Shown piece after piece: positions 53,316 through 61,549 of a stretch of DNA of 64,000 nt. Numbering within the stretch: the first letter of the stretch is position 1; every line of letters starts with the position of its first letter. The stretch is from Winogradskyella bathintestinalis (GTDB lineage Bacteria > Bacteroidota > Bacteroidia > Flavobacteriales > Flavobacteriaceae). The stretch lies in contig NZ_JASDDK010000004.1 of NCBI RefSeq assembly GCF_030407435.1, positions 124,001-188,000 of the forward strand, in the 5' to 3' direction. Made by a program: the position numbers and the translations under genes. The notes under the pieces were generated by a model. That model was not told where the DNA came from. It did not search any database and saw only the letters and a list, made by a program, of their open reading frames with translations.

Positions 53316-54884
53316 ATGAAAAAAAATATAATCATATTAATCATCGTACTATTTATTTCAATTTCTAGCTATGCACAAGCTATAGGAGTCGGCATTAATT
53401 ATAAGGCCGTTATAAAGGATAGCGACGGTAACGTTGTTAGTGAACAACCTATTAGCGTTCGGTTTAGTATACTTGATCGTACTGTGCCAGCTAATATTGT
53501 GTATCAAGAAATACATAATACAATGACCACCTCTAATGGTATTATAGTCGTTGTTATTGGAGAAGGTACAATAGAAAATGGTGTGTTTTTCGGTTTGGAT
53601 TGGGGAGTTGATCTTTACCTATTACAAGTCGATATTGATATTGAGAATGATGGTACTTACGTGTCCTTAGATCCTGAACCATTTAAAAAAGTACCTTACG
53701 CATCGTATGCACACGCTGCGTATATTGCCAATGTTGCAGAAATAGCAAATAACGTATCCGGACTGGAAAAAATTACAGAGAGTGGTATTACAGGTTGGCG
53801 ATTGGTTGGGAGAAATCCATCGAATTATGGTTCTATAGGCAATGGTGCCATAGACTTAAGTTATTCAGACAGAGATGCAATAGAAGAAAGAGGTGCAACA
53901 GGTCTTTATTCTACAGCAATAGGATATAATACAAAGGCTTCGGAGTATAATTCCGTGGCTATTGGAAATTTTGCGAATGCTTCAGACACTAATTCAATAG
54001 CAATAGGATCAGGTGCAAGCGCTTCTGGAGCAGGCTCAATAGCATTAGGAAGTTACACTTTGGCTTCTGGAAGTTCTTCGACAGCTATAGGTGATAATAC
54101 GAATGCTTCTGGAACAAATTCAACAGCAATAGGAATTAAGACAACTGCCCAATCCTATGCCGAAACAGCTATAGGCTCATACAATACAAGTTATGTGCCT
54201 AGTAATACTTCAAACTGGAATGAGAACGATCGTCTTTTTGTGATTGGAAATGGACAAAGTCCCAGTACCACGAATAACGCCTTAACTATATTAAAAAACG
54301 GAAACACAAGTGTTGGAGGAGATAACCCTGAAAGCCTATTAGAAGTAACTCATAGTAACGGTGCACCAATATCAAATCTAAGAAATGCATTAAGTATTCG
54401 TAATTCTGATACTAATCACTCTTGGCAATTCTATACAGCAACATATCTCAACCTTTATAAAGATGGAATTTTTAAAGGTTCATGGAATTCAAATAGTGGC
54501 GCGTATGTACAAGCCTCAGACAGGCGTGTAAAAAAAGATATCACAGCTTTAGAAAATGGCACACTCAATAAGGTCATGCAACTCAACCCAGTAAGTTATC
54601 TCATGAAAGACCAAACCGATACCAAACGCAACTTGGGTCTTATCTCACAGGAAGTTAAGGATGTTTTTCCGAGTATTACCCATTATGTTAAAGATTCAGA
54701 TTTACTGGCCTTGTCTTATACAGAGTTGATTCCAGTATTAATAAAAGCACTGCAAGAACAACAAGCTATTATTGATGGGCAGAATTCACAAATTGAAACT
54801 ATGTCTGCGGACAATTCATCTTTAATAGCTACAGTTAGCAACCTTATCTCACGCGTCGAAAAAATAGAAGCAAATAACCAATAA
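53316..54884 (+). CDS. Secreted fibre protein with 14-residue YadA-type head repeats and S74 chaperone
   Basis: A 522-residue paralog of the preceding gene. Signal peptide to SSYAQ (~20), the same N-terminal domain (GINYKAVIKDSDGNVVSEQP, EPFKKVPYASYAHAAY), then six 14-residue repeats of the classical YadA head (SIAIGSGASASGAG, SIALGSYTLASGSS) at ~199-290. The C-terminal S74 chaperone starts SDRRVKKDI (predicted cleavage Ser401-Asp402) and is very similar to that of the upstream gene (ALENGTLNKVMQLNPVSYLM). A closing coiled coil follows. It starts 11 bases after the upstream stop. No OM anchor or T9SS domain. Fibre assembly is inferred from domain content. Confidence 0.85.
   Translation: MKKNIIILIIVLFISISSYAQAIGVGINYKAVIKDSDGNVVSEQPISVRFSILDRTVPANIVYQEIHNTMTTSNGIIVVVIGEGTIENGVFFGLDWGVDLYLLQVDIDIENDGTYVSLDPEPFKKVPYASYAHAAYIANVAEIANNVSGLEKITESGITGWRLVGRNPSNYGSIGNGAIDLSYSDRDAIEERGATGLYSTAIGYNTKASEYNSVAIGNFANASDTNSIAIGSGASASGAGSIALGSYTLASGSSSTAIGDNTNASGTNSTAIGIKTTAQSYAETAIGSYNTSYVPSNTSNWNENDRLFVIGNGQSPSTTNNALTILKNGNTSVGGDNPESLLEVTHSNGAPISNLRNALSIRNSDTNHSWQFYTATYLNLYKDGIFKGSWNSNSGAYVQASDRRVKKDITALENGTLNKVMQLNPVSYLMKDQTDTKRNLGLISQEVKDVFPSITHYVKDSDLLALSYTELIPVLIKALQEQQAIIDGQNSQIETMSADNSSLIATVSNLISRVEKIEANNQ
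53910..54190 (+). repeat. Tandem 42-bp coding repeats (14 residues, six copies)
   Basis: Period of 14 residues with S-x-A-I-G at the start of each unit (STAIGYNTKASEYN, SVAIGNFANASDTN, SIAIGSGASASGAG, SIALGSYTLASGSS, STAIGDNTNASGTN, STAIGIKTTAQSYA). Confidence 0.85.
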
Positions 54885-54894
54885 AATCAAAATT

Positions 54895-55518
54895 ATGAAA
54901 CCATATACATTATTGATAGTCCTCATTATCGCTCTAACATCATGTAAGGAAAGTAATGAAACAAATTCATTAGAACAAAATGAAAAAAATGAAACAGCAA
55001 CCGCGGAAGTTGTAAAAAAAGAAACAGCCACTAAAAGCAAAAATACAAGCAACGGTACCTTTCTCTGTAAAATAAACGGCAAAGATTGGGCTTACACCAA
55101 AGCTTCTGGTATTGTTGATACACATGCAAAAACAAAAAAACGTACGGCAATAATTACGTTTATAAAGAAACTTGATAGAGGGTCAGAAACAGTACAGCTT
55201 TTTTACGATGCAGACACCAAAAAATTAGAAAAAGTTAATATTCATTTAAAAGTGCCCAAAAACGATGGTAAAACTATGACAGCAATGTATATATATCACC
55301 CTGACACGAATAGTATTCATCCAAATGCTAAAATTTCTGGTACTATAGATTTATCAAACCCAACTAAAGCATCGGGTAATGCAGGGGTTTCAGATTTAGA
55401 TGCCCGTTTTGAAAAAAATGCAATAGCAAACACTGATGATAAATTAATAACAGTAGAAGGCATAAACTTTACAGGTGTAGGATATTCAGACCTAGACAAA
55501 GCTTTTGGTTCCAAATAA
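54895..55518 (+). CDS. Lipoprotein of unknown function
   Basis: A 207-residue lipoprotein: a signal peptide with lipobox LTSC (Cys17), a flexible linker rich in N, E, T and K up to ~55, then a single beta-rich domain beginning FLCKINGKDWAYTKASG and ending with SDLDKAF near the C-terminus. The K-I-N-G-K-D-W opening is shared by many small Bacteroidetes lipoprotein domains; I cannot assign a function. The gene sits 10 bases after the second fibre gene and 16 before the next, so it belongs to the same operon. Likely faces the periplasm or cell surface. Confidence 0.8.
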   Translation: MKPYTLLIVLIIALTSCKESNETNSLEQNEKNETATAEVVKKETATKSKNTSNGTFLCKINGKDWAYTKASGIVDTHAKTKKRTAIITFIKKLDRGSETVQLFYDADTKKLEKVNIHLKVPKNDGKTMTAMYIYHPDTNSIHPNAKISGTIDLSNPTKASGNAGVSDLDARFEKNAIANTDDKLITVEGINFTGVGYSDLDKAFGSK

Positions 55519-55534
55519 TTAAAACATAATACTT

Positions 55535-56836
55535 ATGAAATCAAACAAAACTTATATAACAATCGGTCTTTTAATTTTGTGTGCTAACTTTTTATCAGCA
55601 CAACCTTTTACCCTCGACCCTAAAATTAAACCGACTAAATTAGAACTTACTGCACACCCTAAATATAAAGGCGCAAAGTATATAGAAGGTAGTACAACGT
55701 TAATGAAGGACTCTATAAATTATCATTACGTAGAGGGACACGACGTTTTTCAATTTGTGGACATTTTTATTTTTGCTAATGATGCCAAAACGAACTTAAG
55801 TGCAGATGTTGTTTTCAACACTTGGAGCAATGTAGAAGAAACGCAAAAAACAGCTACTTCAAAAGACGGTTATATCAACTTTAAGGTTCGAAGCCATCAA
55901 GATATTGGATTCACAGTGTCATCAGATGAAGCTATTGACATTCCATATACTATTGTTGTCAATGCAAGTCCAGAGGTCAAAAATTATTTGGGTTCACCCT
56001 TTGTTAAGGCCACAGAAAAAAATATGGGTTTAGAAACGCCGGTGGAAAAAACGGACACAGTCCAAACAGCCGAAAGCAACTTGTGGATTTTTATTATCAT
56101 CGGTGTGCTTTTGTTAGTGGTAGGATTACTAGCGGGAAAACTAATGGGTAGAAAGAAAACCATGCTATTGGTTCTCTTACCGTTTGTATGTGGAATATCA
56201 TCTGTAGGTTATAGCCAAACTGTCGGTATTGAGCGTGCTAGGCAATCAAATGTAGAAACAGAAGTATTTCATAGACGGGAAAGAAATGCTGTGAACGCAA
56301 CTATTAATGGACATATTGATTCACAAATAAATACCATCAACAAAGCATTTGAAACTGAGAAGGTTTTGGAAGACTTTGCCAATGCGTATAGAAATTTAGG
56401 TTCTTGTTTGGGTTCTGGTACTCCTCCTGGACAGCCGAGGATACCATCCTTTTGCGATGATGAAGAAGACGCCTGTGCCGATTGTTTTAGATCTGCTCGT
56501 GCCGAATTTAACAGATGTCGCTATAATTTAGAAAAACTTCAAACCATTTACAACTGTTCCACTGCTTATACAGATGCAGCTGTAGCCTTAGGAGATAACA
56601 CTTCTGGTTATCATGGAGTAGTAGGCATCGTCTGGCAATCCCAAAGAAGAGGGATTATGAGAAGTATTGAGGAGGTTAATAAAGCTTATGATTTAAAACG
56701 TGTTGAAATGTTAGAAAGCTTCCATCAAAGTTTAATGGCTCTAGATGCTTGCGAGCAAGCACATGGTATGGAAGATTGGTATGATAGGTTTGGGGTGATG
56801 TTCTACAATTTTGTTGAGATGAGATACCATCGCTAA
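55535..56836 (+). CDS. Exported two-part protein with internal membrane and signal-like segments
   Basis: A 433-residue protein with no family I recognise. It has a signal peptide to SAQ (~23), a beta-rich domain ~24-160 (HDVFQFVDIFIFANDAK), a linker, and a membrane helix at ~184-202 (LWIFIIIGVLLLVVGLLAG). Directly after it comes KLMGRKKTMLLVLLPFVCGI then SSVGYSQ, which reads like a second signal peptide (internal Met204, Met210). The C-terminal part (~228-433) is helical with a cluster of cysteines (FCDDEEDACADCF, FNRCRYN, YNCSTAY). It may be a fusion of two secreted proteins or a two-helix membrane protein with both domains in the periplasm. Within the fibre operon. Confidence 0.72.
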   Translation: MKSNKTYITIGLLILCANFLSAQPFTLDPKIKPTKLELTAHPKYKGAKYIEGSTTLMKDSINYHYVEGHDVFQFVDIFIFANDAKTNLSADVVFNTWSNVEETQKTATSKDGYINFKVRSHQDIGFTVSSDEAIDIPYTIVVNASPEVKNYLGSPFVKATEKNMGLETPVEKTDTVQTAESNLWIFIIIGVLLLVVGLLAGKLMGRKKTMLLVLLPFVCGISSVGYSQTVGIERARQSNVETEVFHRRERNAVNATINGHIDSQINTINKAFETEKVLEDFANAYRNLGSCLGSGTPPGQPRIPSFCDDEEDACADCFRSARAEFNRCRYNLEKLQTIYNCSTAYTDAAVALGDNTSGYHGVVGIVWQSQRRGIMRSIEEVNKAYDLKRVEMLESFHQSLMALDACEQAHGMEDWYDRFGVMFYNFVEMRYHR

Positions 56837-56847
56837 ATATAATTACC

Positions 56848-58569
56848 ATGAAAAAAACAATTCTTCTTATTCTAATTGCTTTTGCAACATATTCCTGTGG
56901 AAATAAATCAGGTGACTCTAAAGATGCTGATGCAGATGTGAGTTCTTATTCTAATACGACTTCAGAATCTGAAACCTCAATAAATGATACGGATAAAACT
57001 TTAAAAACAAATACTAGTTCAGAATTAAATGACCTTTTCAATATAGGCAAAAGCTTAATTGAAAGTTCAGAAAGCAATGATGAAGTTAATTTCCAACTCG
57101 ATACCGAAATGTTAATCGATATGTTAGTGCAAAGTGGTGTCTCTCGTGAATCATTGGAAAAACTGATTAACAATCCAGACAGTCTAAAGGTGCTTGCAGA
57201 ACGAGCAATGAAGGAACAGGGAAATACTATTGCTTATGAGCCTGTGCAAAAAGGAAAGATTTCAAAAGAACAATTGACCTCACAAAAAACACCAACGGGT
57301 GTGTCTTTAGAAGAAGCCATTTTAATAGTACAGGCAGAATCTGGACCAGAAGCGACCATGGCAAAACTAAAAAAAATCGATTCATTGGCAGGTACCAATA
57401 TGATGTCTCAATTGGATCTTACCGAAGCAGGTTATGTGATGGGAGATATAGAACGGAAAAATGAAATCCCGGTAAGTATCGAAGAAAACAAAAAAATCAC
57501 GGCCTATAGAAATAAGTCCATGCACATGCATAGTGAAAAAGAGTCAAAGGAATTTCTAGCAGAATTAGAGGAAACCGAAAAAGACATTGCTTCAGGTAAA
57601 TTAAAGGCAAGTCCAAGATTTCAGCGTGCTATTGAAAATCGGAAAAAATCTGTTGTCATTTTCCATAAGGATATTTTGCGAAAATCGGAGGCTGCAAAAC
57701 AGAAATTCAAAAAACTAAATCCCGATTTGTTTTACGGTGATGAAGTAGGTGTAAGTTATGTAGGTCACCGTAAAACAACAGTGTATTTGCCTTTGGGTCC
57801 ATTATCTTTTGCAGATGAGGTTGTGAACGTCAACCATCCTAAGTTGTTGACTCAAAATGTCAAAAATGTACTCGGTGAACCCGATGTTATCATTACTTAT
57901 GACGATGCTACGGGAGATTATAGCCTAGGTCTTGGTGGCACATTGACCATACGTTTTATAGATAATGCATTGGTAGATGTGAACGGTCCGGATTTATATC
58001 TGTTTGAGGTTGGGGAAATAGAACCTACAGACCTAGAAATATCCAAGGACGGAAAATCTTGGGTAAAAATAGGAAAGATCGATGGTGGCGTCGCCGAAGT
58101 AGATATTGCACCATTCGTAAAACCGAATGAACTCTTTTATTACGTGCGTTTCAAAGACCTAGAGGGGAAAAGTGGAATTCCTGGTGCTGATATTGATGCC
58201 GTTGCGGCAATAGGTTCAGCCATGCGCTTAAATTTAGATAGTCAGGTTTTATTTGATTCTGGTAAAAGTGAATTAAAGCCAAAAGGTATGGACGCCCTTA
58301 AAGCATTGGTAAATAGTATTATCGTACTCAAAAAAGGAAAGGTCATCGTGGAAGGCCATACGGATGATGTTGGAAGTGAGGCTACCAATCACGCCTTGTC
58401 TCTGGCACGTGCCAAAAGTGTATCCAAAGCCTTGAAACAATTAATACCCAGCTCACAATTTAAATGGCAAGAAAAAGGCTATGGAGAATCTAAACCTTTA
58501 GTTGATAATGATTCAGATATAAACAGAAGTAAAAACAGGCGTGTGGAAATTTTGGTCGTGCCGAATTAA
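56848..58569 (+). CDS. OmpA-like peptidoglycan-binding lipoprotein
   Basis: A 573-residue lipoprotein: lipobox YSCG (Cys17), a Ser/Asp/Glu-rich linker, a helical middle (~60-260), then a galactose-binding-like sandwich at ~300-450 (LGEPDVIITYDD, LGLGGTLTIRFIDNALVD, GPDLYLFEVGE, LEISKDGKSWVKIG). The C-terminus is an OmpA domain (~455-573): VLFDSGKSELKP, VIVEGHTDDVGSEATNHALS, LARAKSV and NRSKNRRVEI, with the peptidoglycan-contacting Asp and Arg in place. It should tie the outer membrane to the cell wall and may anchor the surface structure made by its operon neighbours. A decayed copy of its last ~60 codons lies at 60007-60182. Confidence 0.88.
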   Translation: MKKTILLILIAFATYSCGNKSGDSKDADADVSSYSNTTSESETSINDTDKTLKTNTSSELNDLFNIGKSLIESSESNDEVNFQLDTEMLIDMLVQSGVSRESLEKLINNPDSLKVLAERAMKEQGNTIAYEPVQKGKISKEQLTSQKTPTGVSLEEAILIVQAESGPEATMAKLKKIDSLAGTNMMSQLDLTEAGYVMGDIERKNEIPVSIEENKKITAYRNKSMHMHSEKESKEFLAELEETEKDIASGKLKASPRFQRAIENRKKSVVIFHKDILRKSEAAKQKFKKLNPDLFYGDEVGVSYVGHRKTTVYLPLGPLSFADEVVNVNHPKLLTQNVKNVLGEPDVIITYDDATGDYSLGLGGTLTIRFIDNALVDVNGPDLYLFEVGEIEPTDLEISKDGKSWVKIGKIDGGVAEVDIAPFVKPNELFYYVRFKDLEGKSGIPGADIDAVAAIGSAMRLNLDSQVLFDSGKSELKPKGMDALKALVNSIIVLKKGKVIVEGHTDDVGSEATNHALSLARAKSVSKALKQLIPSSQFKWQEKGYGESKPLVDNDSDINRSKNRRVEILVVPN

Positions 58570-58600
58570 AGTAAATATTAACAATAAAAATCAAGAAATT

Positions 58601-59845
58601 ATGAAAACAATTTTAAGCATCATTACAGTAATATGCATGACTTTTTCTATTCAGGCAAACGATTCCAACAACCCAAAAATTGACAAGGGTAAAAATTTAC
58701 GGTCTTATTTTTTTGCAGATATGAGCATATCAAGCATCAAAGCCGATGTTGAAGCCAATGATCGCTCCTATTTTATGACAGGTTCTTTTACGGCAATCAA
58801 AGCACCCAATGCAAAACAAGGCGATGTGGCGCATACAGTAGATGTTTCATTTCGAAATGAACTGATCATTTCAAAATCTGGTAATGATTATATCCAAGTC
58901 AATGCACAAGCCAAACGAAATGATAATAATTCTAACAATGAATTCAGGATTTATGTGAATCAGGATAACGGAGGGCAAGGGAAGATTGACAAAAGTAATA
59001 TAAAGGTGAATTGGAAAACGGGCTCTACTGAAGTCGCAAATAAACTAACTAATGTCTCTATAATATATCAAGAGGATAGTATTCTAATCGTTGGTACAAC
59101 TCAAAAAGGGGGTTACACAATTGGAGTAACTCTTGCTATTGCAAAAGCCCCTGTGGCTTCTAAAGGGTTCACAATTTCTAAAACTCTTTTTACAGGATTC
59201 GTCAACGCCTATTTAGGCAATATGGAAATAAAACTCAATAATTATGGAAGTAGGTACCGCGACACTGCCGGAGATATTAGTTGGTTTGTTGAAAATGAGT
59301 CTTTTGTTGAACTTGGAGGAAATCGATTCAATTTTAATATTCCTGAATATACAAGAGGTGTGAGAGACAAAAAATACTACATGAACAATATGAATCTCAA
59401 TAGTGCCATTTCAAGCTTTAATGGTGATCAACTCAATTTGGTTTTGATTTTTGAGGAAGATGGTGCAGAACTCAAGGGAATGTGTTCCAATTGTGCCAAG
59501 TTTAGGGAAGATAATGCAGCCCCAGATTATCAACTAGACGATAACCGATGGAACGTGCAGCTTAATGTTGTTCCTTTTAATGGGAGTTTAACCCTTGAGG
59601 TAGTAGATGTTAGCTATTTAGGTGACGTGGACGGTGCTGTTTTCGGTGAACTTTTTGAAGGTATTGTTAAAAAGACAGTTATACCTATTATGGAAAGTGA
59701 ATTCAGAAATGCTTTTAACGACCAACGTGCTGAAATAGCAAGGCAGATTAGAACTTTGGCCGACAGTGCTAATATTGATTTGGCAAGTGTTACAAGTATT
59801 ACATTTGAAGGAGGCAATATTGTACTACATACCAATAGAAGTTAA
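58601..59845 (+). CDS. Secreted protein of unknown function (full-length paralog)
   Basis: A 414-residue secreted protein. ATG at 58601 gives a proper signal peptide (MKTILSIITVICMTFSIQAN); an earlier in-frame ATG inside the ompA-like gene is rejected. Residues ~30-185 are shared with the shorter paralog at 60214 (NLRSYFFADMSISSIKADVE, FRIYV, GGYTIGVTLAI). The C-terminal half (~190-414) is found only here and contains LGGNRFNFNIPEY, a CSNCAKF cysteine pair and a terminal helix-strand (VTSITFEGGNIVLH). No lipobox, membrane helix or sorting domain is seen. It follows the OmpA-like gene by 31 bases. Function unknown. Confidence 0.78.
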   Translation: MKTILSIITVICMTFSIQANDSNNPKIDKGKNLRSYFFADMSISSIKADVEANDRSYFMTGSFTAIKAPNAKQGDVAHTVDVSFRNELIISKSGNDYIQVNAQAKRNDNNSNNEFRIYVNQDNGGQGKIDKSNIKVNWKTGSTEVANKLTNVSIIYQEDSILIVGTTQKGGYTIGVTLAIAKAPVASKGFTISKTLFTGFVNAYLGNMEIKLNNYGSRYRDTAGDISWFVENESFVELGGNRFNFNIPEYTRGVRDKKYYMNNMNLNSAISSFNGDQLNLVLIFEEDGAELKGMCSNCAKFREDNAAPDYQLDDNRWNVQLNVVPFNGSLTLEVVDVSYLGDVDGAVFGELFEGIVKKTVIPIMESEFRNAFNDQRAEIARQIRTLADSANIDLASVTSITFEGGNIVLHTNRS

Positions 59846-60006
59846 TTTAAAAGATCAGCTCCATATAATCTTAAAAATTCTCCTCAAGTTTTTATTGAAC
59901 TCTTAGCCTAATTACATAGAAACCATGAACATTCAAAATTATTGAAAAATATAATTTTAATAGTCACAGTATTCTAAAAGCAGGCAGAACTGTATATAAG
60001 TAGGTA
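59846..60006. other. Non-coding stretch before the ompA fossil
   Basis: AT-rich sequence with no frame I can support. It may be the older part of the tandem duplication, but similarity to the ompA-like gene fades here and I cannot align it by eye. Confidence 0.3.
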
Positions 60007-60182
60007 ACGCCGTGTTTAGCACGTACCAAAAGTGTATCTAAAACCTTGAAACAATTAATTCCCAGAATAAAATTTAAAAAGAAGGAGCAAAACTAGGAAG
60101 AATAAACCTTTGACAGGAAAATGATTCAGAAAAAATTAGAATTAAGAATAGGCACGTAGAAATATTGGTCGTGCCACATCAA
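60007..60182 (+). pseudogene. Decayed duplicate of the 3' end of the OmpA-like gene
   Basis: Aligns base for base over long stretches with 58391-58569: CACGTACCAAAAGTGTATCT versus CACGTGCCAAAAGTGTATCC, CTTGAAACAATTAAT in both, and TTGGTCGTGCC at both ends. The copy carries several in-frame stops (for example TAG then TAA in GAGCAAAACTAGGAAGAATA) and small indels, so it cannot be translated. Distance to the next ATG (207 bases) nearly equals that of the original (210), showing that gene end and following gene start were copied together. Confidence 0.88.
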
Positions 60183-60213
60183 AACAAACAATAACCATTA
60201 AAATTAAGAAATT

Positions 60214-60777
60214 ATGAAAACTATTTTAAGCATTATTACAATATTGTGTATGACTACGTCAATTCATGCAAAAAACTTCAACAACTCAATAATTCACAAC
60301 GATAAAAATTTACGGTCTTATTTTTTTGCAGATATGAGCCTTGCAAGCATCAAGGCCGATGTTGAAGCTAATAAACGAGCCTATTTTATGACGGGATCGT
60401 TTACGGTAATCAAGACACCCAATGCAGAAGAAGCTAATGTGGCGCATACGGTAGACGTTTCATTTCGGAATGAACTGATCATATCAAAATCTGCTAATGA
60501 CTATATACAAGTCAATGCCAAAGCCACCCGAAATGATAATAATTCTAACAATGAATTCAGGATTTATGTACACCCGGATAATGGAGGCCAAGGAAAGATT
60601 GACAAAAACAATATAAAGGTGAACTGGAAAACGGGATCTACCGAAGTCTCTCATAAACTTACTAATGTCTCAATAATTTACCAAGAAGATAGTATTTTGA
60701 TCGTTGGCACCATGCAAAAAGGGGGTTATACGATGGGAGTAACTCTTGCAATTTCTAAAGACTCAAAACTCATCTAG
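60214..60777 (+). CDS. Truncated paralog of the secreted protein at 58601
   Basis: A 187-residue secreted protein, near-identical over most of its length to residues 1-178 of the 414-residue protein two steps upstream (shared NLRSYFFADMS, AHTVDVSFRNELIISKS, RNDNNSNNEFRIYV, KLTNVSIIYQEDSILIVGT). It keeps the signal peptide and an intact frame, while the ompA fragment that was copied with it has decayed. The end (LAISKDSKLI) looks like the parent sequence after a ~36-base deletion that joins LAI to the later SK, followed by a new stop. Purifying selection on the N-terminal domain is therefore likely. Function unknown. Confidence 0.8.
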   Translation: MKTILSIITILCMTTSIHAKNFNNSIIHNDKNLRSYFFADMSLASIKADVEANKRAYFMTGSFTVIKTPNAEEANVAHTVDVSFRNELIISKSANDYIQVNAKATRNDNNSNNEFRIYVHPDNGGQGKIDKNNIKVNWKTGSTEVSHKLTNVSIIYQEDSILIVGTMQKGGYTMGVTLAISKDSKLI

Positions 60778-60787
60778 TTCAAAATAT

Positions 60788-60819
60788 AAAGGGGTTATAA
60801 TAGTCCCTTTTATTTTTTT
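60788..60819 (+). terminator. Rho-independent terminator after the truncated paralog
   Basis: AAAGGGG (60788-60794) pairs with TCCCTTT (60804-60810), with one G-T pair, followed by T-rich sequence with seven T at 60813-60819. It would split the locus into two transcripts. Confidence 0.6.
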
Positions 60820-60844
60820 GTGCAATGAAAAATAAATACCGGAC

Positions 60845-61537
60845 ATGAATTACAAGTATCACATCATTAGTATAGCAATAGTTTGCTTGGGTCAGTTGGT
60901 AATGGGTCAAAAGCTACAGCAAGACGAAGCAGAACAACTAAAAAATCTTTTAAACACAACGCTTGCCCCTAATTTTAAATTGGAATTAAAAGGTGATAAA
61001 GCTTTTTGTAATATCGACGAGTTAAACAAAATTCTCGATGTAAAGGACAGCTTTCAAATAGCTGAAGATAGTCTACCGATGGAAGCTAAAAAGGAATTAT
61101 ATAAAGGACATTATGGAGGACCTGTGTTTTGGAAGTATAATTTTCAAACCGCTACAAACTCAGATGTGTTATTTAAAACAAATAAATATCAGCAGCTATT
61201 CTTTACCATTTCATTTAAAGATCAAGATACTATTGTTATAAGAAGTAGACTAAATGCTTACACCAGTTATCACAGATTATCAGATTCTACACCGCATATA
61301 GTGAACTGGACAGGAGATAAATACATAAGTCTTTTACTCACGCCAAAGAAGGTGGATAGCAAAATGGTATTCCAATTAAAAGGCATTACCATAAGTGGGA
61401 AGTTTGAAAGGCATGATAAAACAGACCTTGAAAAAAAATATATCAAAGACTTACAGTCCATATTTAAGCGGGAATTTAAAACCTTATTTGAGTCTGAAGA
61501 AATGAGTCAATTAATATCAGAGAAAATAAAACATTAA
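60845..61537 (+). CDS. Secreted protein of unknown function
   Basis: A 230-residue secreted protein: signal peptide ending near VMGQ (~22), then a mixed alpha/beta protein with FKLELKGDKAFCNIDELNKI near 44-65, PVFWKYNFQT near 95, and a charged helical end (KKYIKDLQSIFKREFKTLF). I do not recognise the family. It sits 26 bases after a terminator and 12 bases before the third fibre-like gene, so it may be the first gene of a second transcript; no -7 element is evident upstream. Confidence 0.72.
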   Translation: MNYKYHIISIAIVCLGQLVMGQKLQQDEAEQLKNLLNTTLAPNFKLELKGDKAFCNIDELNKILDVKDSFQIAEDSLPMEAKKELYKGHYGGPVFWKYNFQTATNSDVLFKTNKYQQLFFTISFKDQDTIVIRSRLNAYTSYHRLSDSTPHIVNWTGDKYISLLLTPKKVDSKMVFQLKGITISGKFERHDKTDLEKKYIKDLQSIFKREFKTLFESEEMSQLISEKIKH

Positions 61538-61549
61538 AAATGCATTACA

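Noticed and set aside
51526..54884. S74 tail-fibre domains as evidence of a prophage
   Set aside because: No capsid, terminase, portal, integrase or lysis genes are nearby. The domains occur with signal peptides and lipoproteins, which fits bacterial surface fibres.
58541..58600. 20-residue N-terminal extension of the secreted 414-residue protein
   Set aside because: It overlaps the end of the OmpA-like gene and would bury the signal peptide that begins at 58601.
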